Of a stretch of 64,000 nt of DNA, positions 56,196-64,000 are shown piece after piece. The DNA is from Prorocentrum cordatum (Eukaryota; Sar; Dinophyceae; Prorocentrales; Prorocentraceae): positions 554,969 through 618,968 of the forward strand of contig CAUYUJ010020726.1 in the NCBI GenBank assembly GCA_963575745.1. Reading direction: 5' to 3'. A program made the position numbers and the translations under genes. The notes below the pieces were generated by a model. The model was not told the origin of the DNA, did no database searches, and saw nothing but the letters and a program-made list of their open reading frames with translations. Numbering within the stretch: the first letter of the stretch is position 1; each line of letters begins with the position of its first letter.

Positions 56196-57051
56196 GTAGC
56201 ATGATGCGAGCTGCATACGAGCTCTTGGGGGGGGAGGTCGGCGGTGGCATGACGCGCGACACTCCACTTTTAGAGCGCTCTTGCAGGCGTTCATCTTCCT
56301 CCTGCTCCTCCTTCATGTTTCGCCCGACCCACATTCAACAACACAGCTCGTTGCGCATTCCTGCTCTTCCTCCACCTCACCCTTTGAATGTAAGACGACT
56401 GCCAGCTTGGACCCCGAGCAGTAGTCTCTATCATTCCGAGGTGCAAGCCAAGGGGCACCCCGTACAGAGAATCGGGGCGGCTGCTGGGTATGGCAGCAAA
56501 GTGAACGTCATAGTTTCTTCACCCCCACCTGCATGGCGTATCCCGCGTGATTTCTTCGAGGCGCTTCACAGCAGCGTTCTACTTTTTTACACGCGTTGCC
56601 ATTTCATGTTGCGTGTCTTGGGTGTGTGGTCTTGTTACATGTGTTGTTTGTATGTGGGTTGTCCCGTCGTGTGCTGTGCCCGATTGTGTTTCATGTTTCT
56701 ACGTATGGGTACAAATGGTATTGCTGATGGATGTTAGCGTTGGCAGTTCTAGACGTTTGCCCTGGGTGCATGTTCATGATGCGTGTCGTTGGTTCCTGCT
56801 GCAGGTGTGCGCTCTTGATGTCTGTTCCTGACATCCTCCACATGTCTGTGGTCGGCGTAACGCCGTGACCCCTCCCTGTAGAGGCACGGCGAGGTCGGAG
56901 TCTCATGGATTCTCGGTGGCTCTTTGGGCCTGGAGGCCGCGGTATACAGGATTGGCGAGGCGGGATTTTCAGGGACACTCGGAGATTATGTAGGCCTGGC
57001 GGGCACAGTATGCATCCCTGGCGGGCGACCCTGTTTTAACATATTTGACAG
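56196..57051. other. Presumed intron or intergenic DNA
   Basis: TG-rich sequence (56580-56830) and plain DNA. No domain found. It ends in an acceptor-like TGTTTTAACATATTTGACAG just before 57052. Confidence 0.4.
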
Positions 57052-58069
57052 CCCCGACCCCTCGGGCGTGGAAAATCACGACGTCGGTGGTCTGATGATG
57101 TCTGCGCTCAGCCCCGAGCCTCGCCGACCAGGAACAGAGTTGACGCCCTCACGTCCGGCCGGCTGCACAACCGCCACATCGACGACGGCGACATGTCGAT
57201 TTCGCCCGCGGCGAAGCATACCGCGGCGCGCGGGAGAGTAGTTTTCGTCGGCGGGGAGCTTTCCGCGGACAGCGGCTCGGATGAGCCGCCACCATCCCAT
57301 TACAGCTCCGACGGCTGGGACGAGGACTCGTCGGGTCTCATGGTTGGCCGCTCCAAGTCGACTTCGTCGCGTGGGCGCACAGGCCAGCTTCTAGAGAGGC
57401 TCAATATCGAGCAGCGGATTAGCCTCTGTACCGAGTTGGACGCTTGGTTCCAGCTCCACCTGAAGTTCGCGTCACAGAGGATCGAGAACTTCAATAGTAG
57501 AGAACTGGCGAGGGACACAGTGCAGAGCGACTTCGACGTGGCCCTGAAGGACGTCCGCGATGGGGCGGGCGCCGCGGAAGTGAGATCGGTGCTGAAGGCG
57601 AAGCAGTTCAAAGACAAGATCCAGAAGTATCAGCAAGGACTCGAGAAGTGGCGAAGCGCCCTGGTTTGCCTATAAGCCAGCCGAAGAATGTTCTAAGAAC
57701 CTTGTGTTGCCTGCACGAACTGTTATCGGAACATGTCCGGCCGAGAGGGCCGTGCTATCACTCATTCGCCGTGTGTTCTAAGAGCATTGTTGTTGGTGAT
57801 TCGAATTTTGCTGGTTCTAAAAACATGAAATGGTAGGCCCGTAGGCATACCAGGACGGTCGGTCCCTGCTCAAAGGACTGCGCAGGAGAGCGCGCGAGGC
57901 TGCCCTGTCGGAGGCCCGGGAGAAGGCTGTCGAGACGGAGAGCAAGGCGGCTAAGGCCAAGGCGACCGAGGCGATGGAGCAGGCCGGCGGCAGAAGACAA
58001 TGGCTCAGCCGCGTGTGGGAGGCGGTGTCCTGGCAAATGAAGGACGGCGAGGGGAACGACACAGCATGA
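57052..58069 (+). CDS. Two-exon 3' end of a gene of unknown function
   Basis: Exon 57052-57663 (204 codons) and exon 57845-58069 (74 codons plus TGA) join in phase 0 across a 181-bp GT-AG intron (57664-57844). The 5' boundary is an acceptor-like AG at 57050-57051, so earlier exons probably exist; the first internal ATG is 57193. The protein starts basic (GRGKSRRRW, RNRVDALTSGRLHNRH). A Ser/Asp/Pro-rich segment (SGSDEPPPSHYSSDGWDEDS) follows, then a helical region (LLERLNIEQRISLCTELDAW) and an Ala/Lys/Glu coiled-coil-like tail ending WEAVSWQMKDGEGNDTA. No family is recognised. Both exons are coding-like and the second would be out of frame without splicing, which supports the intron. Confidence 0.6.
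57664..57844 (+). other. Inferred GT-AG intron
   Basis: Starts GTTTGCC, ends GGCCCGTAG, and joins two coding-like exons in phase 0. It holds GTTCTAAGAACC and GGTTCTAAAAAC words but does not share the nested hairpin of the units at 58112-58444. Confidence 0.5.
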
Positions 58070-58111
58070 ACACAATTCGAAGAGACAAAACGCAATAGAC
58101 AAACCTCTGCC

Positions 58112-58281
58112 GTTTCGCGCGGATTTCTTGGATCCGCGCTGGGGCCCCCTGGCGGCGCCTACGGCGCCGCCCCTGGCGCGTTCGGTGCGATAGGGAGGGC
58201 AATCCAGCGCGGATCCAAGCAATGCGCACGGAGCGCCAAAAGTGTATGGTTATGTCTTCTCCTTCTTCTCATCATGTCTAG
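58112..58281 (+). mobile_element. Introner-like unit 1 with nested inverted repeats
   Basis: 170 bp starting GTTTCGCG and ending in a pyrimidine tract plus CTAG. CTTGGATCCGCGCTGG (58127-58142) and its exact inverse (58204-58219) enclose an inner hairpin, GGCGGCGCC-TAC-GGCGCCGCC. The start, hairpin and pyrimidine/AG end align with unit 2. It lies 42 nt after the upstream gene's stop codon. Confidence 0.55.
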
Positions 58282-58284
58282 GAG

Positions 58285-58444
58285 GTCCGCGTAGATTTCT
58301 TGGATATGCGCTTGACGCCTCTGGCGGCGCCCCCGGCGCCGCCGCTGGCGCGCTGCGCGCTGAAGAAGGATGTTCAGCGCCGATGCAAGATGTCCGCGCG
58401 CATCATTGAGAAAGTATGTTTATGCCGCTTCTTGTTCCTCTTAG
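58285..58444 (+). mobile_element. Introner-like unit 2 with splice acceptor
   Basis: 160 bp, a diverged copy of unit 1, separated from it by GAG only. It starts GTCCGCGTAGATTTCTTGG, keeps the hairpin GGCGGCGCC-CCC-GGCGCCGCC, and ends GTATGTTTATGCCGCTTCTT, then GTTCCTCTTAG. The AG at 58443-58444 is 6 nt before the start codon of the C2 gene, so it is the likely cis- or trans-splice acceptor of that mRNA. Confidence 0.55.
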
Positions 58445-58450
58445 GACGGG

Positions 58451-59542
58451 ATGGAAAAGGGCATTTGCAGCGAGGTGACGGTACGCGTGGTGGGGGCGAT
58501 GGGTTTGCGCGAGCAGTCGGCAGAGCAGAGCGACCAGTTGTACTACACCTGCCTTGTCCGAGGCAAGCCAGAGACGCGGTTCAAGGTTCCAGTCGGTGAG
58601 GCCTCGTCTCAGGCGGAGTGGTTGGAGGGAGTGGACATGATTGTTTTCGGGCCCACTGACAGGACGCTGGAGATCAATCTCCACGGGAAAGACGACGAGA
58701 TTCTAGGTTTCGCCTACCTCGGCAGGAGTCAATTCATCGATCTGGAGGACTATTGGGCTGGTCCGCTGCTGGTGTGCAACAATTTTGGGGATCCTCTCGA
58801 AGGTCAGCTGCAGGTTGAGGTCGTATCGCGGCAAAAGCAGTACGACGTGCTCACTGCCCAGGACCTGCTGCACATACTGTCCGAGCAGCAGGATGAGGTC
58901 GCGGATCTCACAGAGAGACAGGCCAGGATGAACCACAGGTGCGATGTCGCTCTGAACGTTTTGGGCTACGTCCAGGACAAGCACTGGAACGCTCAGAACA
59001 CGGATTCCGTACCTAGGAAGTTGAACGTCCTGGACGCTGCTGGCGTTGATTTTCTGGAGGAAGCCAAGAAGCAGGCGATCTTGCAGAATCTAGATGAGCA
59101 CGTGAAGACCAATCCCCAAACCTGGTACAAATTGATGAAGCGTATCGAAAAGGAGGAGGCTGCGAAGCGTATCGAGAGCAAGGGAGCTCGGACGAATGAT
59201 GAAGATTCTCCGGCGGAAGAGCACTATGTGCTCAGGAGGGAGATAGAGGACCTGATCGCCCTGCAGGACATGGCAAGCATGAGTGCGAGGGCAGCCGCCG
59301 CGGTAGATCTCGCGATCCATAAGGGTAAGGTCACCCTCGCGGAGGAGATACCCCGGGACCCTGAAGAGGAGAAGAAGAAGGAGGAAGAGGCCAACCAGGA
59401 ACGCGCTGGCGAACTGGCGCTTCAGTCGATCAAGGCGCTGCGAAGGCTGAGGAACAGGACAGAGCAGATCACTGCCGAGTCCGAGATCACCCAGGCTCGG
59501 CGGCGCGCACAAGGGCGTGGCGCCAGGGGGGCGGCCTTCTAA
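58451..59542 (+). CDS. C2-domain coiled-coil protein
   Basis: 363 aa, single open exon, plausibly complete. Residues about 9-125 form a C2-like beta sandwich: VTVRVVGAMGL opens it, YYTCLVRGKPETRF follows, then TLEINLHGKDDEILGFAYLG, and LQVEVVSR closes it. C2 domains bind membranes or proteins, often with calcium; here D81/D82 are present but the usual first Asp loop is not obvious, so calcium binding is uncertain. Residues about 130-360 are long charged helices (for example LLHILSEQQDEVADLTERQA, RDPEEEKKKEEEANQERAGE), ending in the basic GRGARGAAF. The ATG lies 6 nt after the AG of introner-like unit 2, which supports this start. It shares strand with the 57-kb gene, as in unidirectional dinoflagellate gene clusters. 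Cellular role unknown. Confidence 0.8.
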   Translation: MEKGICSEVTVRVVGAMGLREQSAEQSDQLYYTCLVRGKPETRFKVPVGEASSQAEWLEGVDMIVFGPTDRTLEINLHGKDDEILGFAYLGRSQFIDLEDYWAGPLLVCNNFGDPLEGQLQVEVVSRQKQYDVLTAQDLLHILSEQQDEVADLTERQARMNHRCDVALNVLGYVQDKHWNAQNTDSVPRKLNVLDAAGVDFLEEAKKQAILQNLDEHVKTNPQTWYKLMKRIEKEEAAKRIESKGARTNDEDSPAEEHYVLRREIEDLIALQDMASMSARAAAAVDLAIHKGKVTLAEEIPRDPEEEKKKEEEANQERAGELALQSIKALRRLRNRTEQITAESEITQARRRAQGRGARGAAF

Positions 59543-60937
59543 GGATGCCGGGGGGGTCCCAAGAAGGCAGCGGGACTCCTTGGAAGCCGCCCCGGCTTCT
59601 GGGAAGGCGTCTTGAAAAAACCTCTGGGCCCTTCGAAGAAGCCGCTCGAGCTTCTAGGAAGCCCCGGCGCATCCTGAGAAGGAAGCCCACCCCCTCGCCA
59701 CACGCGCTGGTGCGCGCCGCCAGAAGATGTCCAAGAGCAAGTCCATTACCGCGGTCGGACGGCCCCTCGAAGGGCCGGGAGGTCCCGAGGCAGCCCAGAC
59801 GATCTGTGCTTCACACTCGCGAGGGGTGGCCCACCCTGACCGGCTCTTTGGCCTTTGGGGGCCCATGGCTTCCGCAGATCGCGGCCTCTGTCCGCGACGT
59901 GGGCCCACCCGAGTTCTGGAGCCCTTCCCCAGGGCCGGCCTGGGGATTCTGGCTTGATTCTGGCTCGGGGGGAGGAGAAGCGATACCAACACCACCAGGG
60001 GGCCCACCTCAAGCGAGGAGGTCCACGATGCCTCCCCGAGCTGGATGCTGGGGATGTCTCGAGCGGCTCGAGAGGGGGGGACCACACCACCAGGGAGACT
60101 CCCCTTGCCTCCGCGCACCTCCTCGCCCTGCTGGTGTTGGTGTCGCCTTTCCTTGCTCCCAGCTGACGGTCCCTGCAGGGCTGGGGACGAGCTTTCTGCT
60201 CGATAGCCTCCTGAGGACACATCGGCCGGTCTGGAGCTCCGAGGCGAAGGGAGTCCGGGTCCTCGGAGCTGCCCAGCGGTCTCCGGAGGCCCCCACGGAT
60301 CCAGGTCTCGTGGGGTCGCCGAGGGCCTCTGGAGACGGGCGGAGGCCTGCGGAGGCCCGACAACGTTCGAGGCCGTCCAAAATCTGGAGTTCGGCCGCGC
60401 GCAGAAGGGGGCAAGGGGGAAGGGGGAAGGCTGCTGAGGAGCAGCCTCCTGCTAAGAAGTTCCCCCCGGCCCCCCTTACCCCCCCATCTGCGCGCCGCCA
60501 GACCGGAGGCGTTCGCCCTCCTCGATTTCATCTGGCCTTTCCTGGGGCGTGTTCTGCCCAGGATCTCGGGGTGGCCCCGGCCGCGGCGACGAGGTGCCCC
60601 GTCGGACGCTCCCACGGCCGAAATGCAACAGGGTCGACTGCGCCGCCATTGGCGCGTGAGCTGCCCGCAGAGGGTCGCGCGGAAGCGCCCTCGTCTCCGT
60701 TGTGGCGAGCCGCGCTGGTGGGCCGCGTAAGCCGCGGCGTAAGGTCGCCATGCCATCTCGCGTAAGACCCATGTCTTTGCGTCGCTCGCAGGAAGCTCCT
60801 GGATGTTGCTCGCTCCCGGTATCTCCTCGGGGACTATTGCCAGAGGAGATTGCTGCCCAAGGGTTCCCTCCTGAGCCCGCTCGGCGTCTGAGCCCGCTCT
60901 GCCGCCGAGTGGGTAGCCGAACGGGCTCACTCCGACG
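59543..60937. other. GC-rich DNA downstream of the C2 gene
   Basis: 59550-59700 has loosely repeated CTTCTGGGAAG/CTTCTAGGAAGC words. Long frames exist on both strands (for example plus 59545-60765, minus 59746-61398) but overlap each other and show no domain. No confident gene. Confidence 0.5.
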
Positions 60938-60967
60938 ATGCTGGCGGGCATCGGGCCCGCTCTGGCG

Positions 60968-61090
60968 AAAGGCAAGAGGTACGACACCGTTACGCCCCTG
61001 ACCTCTCCCAGGGTGCGTTCCGACCTGAGCTCCGAGGCGAACCTCGCGGTGGCATCCAGGGCTTCCCAGGAAAACGGGCGACGGGCAGCG
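60968..61090 (+). repeat. Dispersed conserved repeat, copy 3
   Basis: Plus-strand relative of 14535-14690 and 34776-34931, sharing GACCTCTCCCAGGGTGCGTT, then CGAGGCGAA, GGTGGCATCCAGGGC and CGGGCGACGGGCAG-type words. In one frame it reads LTSPRVRSD...SEANLAVASRAS. Confidence 0.6.
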
Positions 61091-61141
61091 GGCGGCGGCC
61101 CTCTCCTCCCCTGGCCTCTGCGGCCGAGTGGGCTCCATCCT

Positions 61142-61350
61142 GGGCCCGCTCGGCGGCCCAGCCGTCCAGAGGGGGGCCCAGCCGTCCAGAGGAGGAGGAG
61201 GAGGAGGAGGAGGAGGAGGAGGAGGAGGAGGAGGAGGAGGAGGAGGGGGAGGAGGAGGAGGGAGAGGAGAAGGAGAAGGAGGAGGAGGAGAAGGAGGAGG
61301 AGGAGGAGGAGGAGGAGGAGGGCCCGCTCGGCGGCCCAGCCGTCGAGGGG
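61142..61350. repeat. GGA microsatellite between direct repeats
   Basis: A GGA/GAG tract (61189-61320) lies between two copies of GGGCCCGCTCGGCGGCCCAG (61142 and 61321), with a third partial copy (GGGCCCAGCCGTCCAGAGG) just before the tract. This suggests slippage or duplication built around the microsatellite. Confidence 0.85.
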
Positions 61351-61419
61351 GGCCTCGTGGGTGGGGTGCCTGGCTGCGCCGGGGCCCCCGCCCACCACCC
61401 GGAGCGCGGGGGTCGGCCG

Positions 61420-61543
61420 ACCGCGGGCGCGTGCCAGCGGCGCCCAAGAAGCCCCAGGGGAAGGTGATGCGCAAGGCGCTGAGCGGCCGGGCGGCCGTCA
61501 GCGCGCTGGGCGGCGGAGGTTTCGGGGCGATCGGAATGGTGCA
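61420..61543 (+). CDS. Possible exon, hypothetical
   Basis: The plus frame reads AAPKKPQGKVMRKALSGRAA and then VSALGGGGFGAIGMVQ, ending at a possible GC-type donor (GTGCAG|GCCTCC). It is coding-like but short. No family or firm acceptor. Confidence 0.25.
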
Positions 61544-61548
61544 GGCCT

Positions 61549-61604
61549 CCCAAATAAGAATAAGAATAATAATAATAATAAGAATAAGAATAAGGAATTC
61601 AACT
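61549..61604. repeat. AATAAG/AAT microsatellite between direct repeats
   Basis: About 55 bp of AATAAG and AATAAT units. The words GATCGGAATGGTGCAGGCCT (before) and GATCGAAATGGTCCAGGCCT (after) flank it as direct repeats. Confidence 0.9.
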
Positions 61605-61842
61605 GCAACGATCGAAATGGTCCAGGCCTCTCAGATTGGGTCGGGGTAAATTGTGTCGGAGGATCGCGCCGCGATCTCTGCGCCGGCGTCGCCGGTGCGC
61701 CGCCGACGTCGCCGATGCACTGGCGACGCTGTGCAACTATTCGGCCCCATCTTCTCGAATCCACCAGGAATCCATCACCAATCGCAGATTAAAACTTCAT
61801 GTCATGGGTACCAGTCTTATTATGTTGATTAGTGCCGTTTGA

Positions 61843-64000
<2,158 letters not shown>

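Noticed and set aside
58061-58456. TGA readthrough joining the 57-kb gene to the C2 gene
   Set aside because: A splice acceptor and an ATG fit the start of the C2 gene, and nothing indicates recoding; separate genes are simpler.

Overview
The window looks like nuclear DNA of a GC-rich, repeat-laden protist, most likely a dinoflagellate. The evidence is long RanBP2-finger/APE-endonuclease/reverse-transcriptase/RNase H LINE ORFs, kilobase trinucleotide tracts, degenerate GC-rich minisatellites, sparse genes that lie head to tail on one strand, and intron-like units carrying inverted repeats. The organism call is inference; no rRNA, tRNA or spliced-leader gene was recognised.

Layout. Positions 1-3420 hold a decayed minus-strand LINE. 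From 3259 a block of about 19.1 kb begins (copy A, 3259-22397) that recurs as copy B (23794-42848). A 1.4-kb spacer separates the copies. Each copy contains, in order: a GGA-rich microsatellite; a minus-strand LINE with ORF1 and a broken ORF2; a second GGA microsatellite; an 18-bp minisatellite; about 7 kb of GC-rich DNA with degenerate minisatellites and no confident gene; and a 2-kb compound repeat built around a 90-bp tandem array. Two more compound repeats follow copy B (42849-45628 and 45952-48185). All four share a 5' module beginning CCCAACCAT, an internal 90-bp array, and a 3' module containing ATGGTTGGG and ending GGCTAA or GGCGAA, with TT on both sides. This is the best candidate for an undescribed element family.

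From 48.2 to 57 kb the DNA is mostly non-coding. It carries four putative MITEs with CAGTC/CAGTG-type ends and TA flanks (one a 328-bp foldback), a fragment of a different reverse transcriptase, short perfect hairpins and a few exon-like stretches.

The only well-supported host genes are two plus-strand neighbours. The first is a 3'-terminal two-exon gene of unknown function (57052-58069). The second is a 363-aa C2-domain/coiled-coil protein (58451-59542). The gap between them is almost entirely two tandem, related 160-170-bp units that start with GT, carry a nested hairpin and end with a pyrimidine tract plus AG. They resemble introner elements and may supply the splice acceptor of the second gene. 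The window ends in more than 2.1 kb of TAC trinucleotide repeat.

Many frame breaks are single-base changes in homopolymers and several array segments look noisy, so some lesions may be sequence errors.
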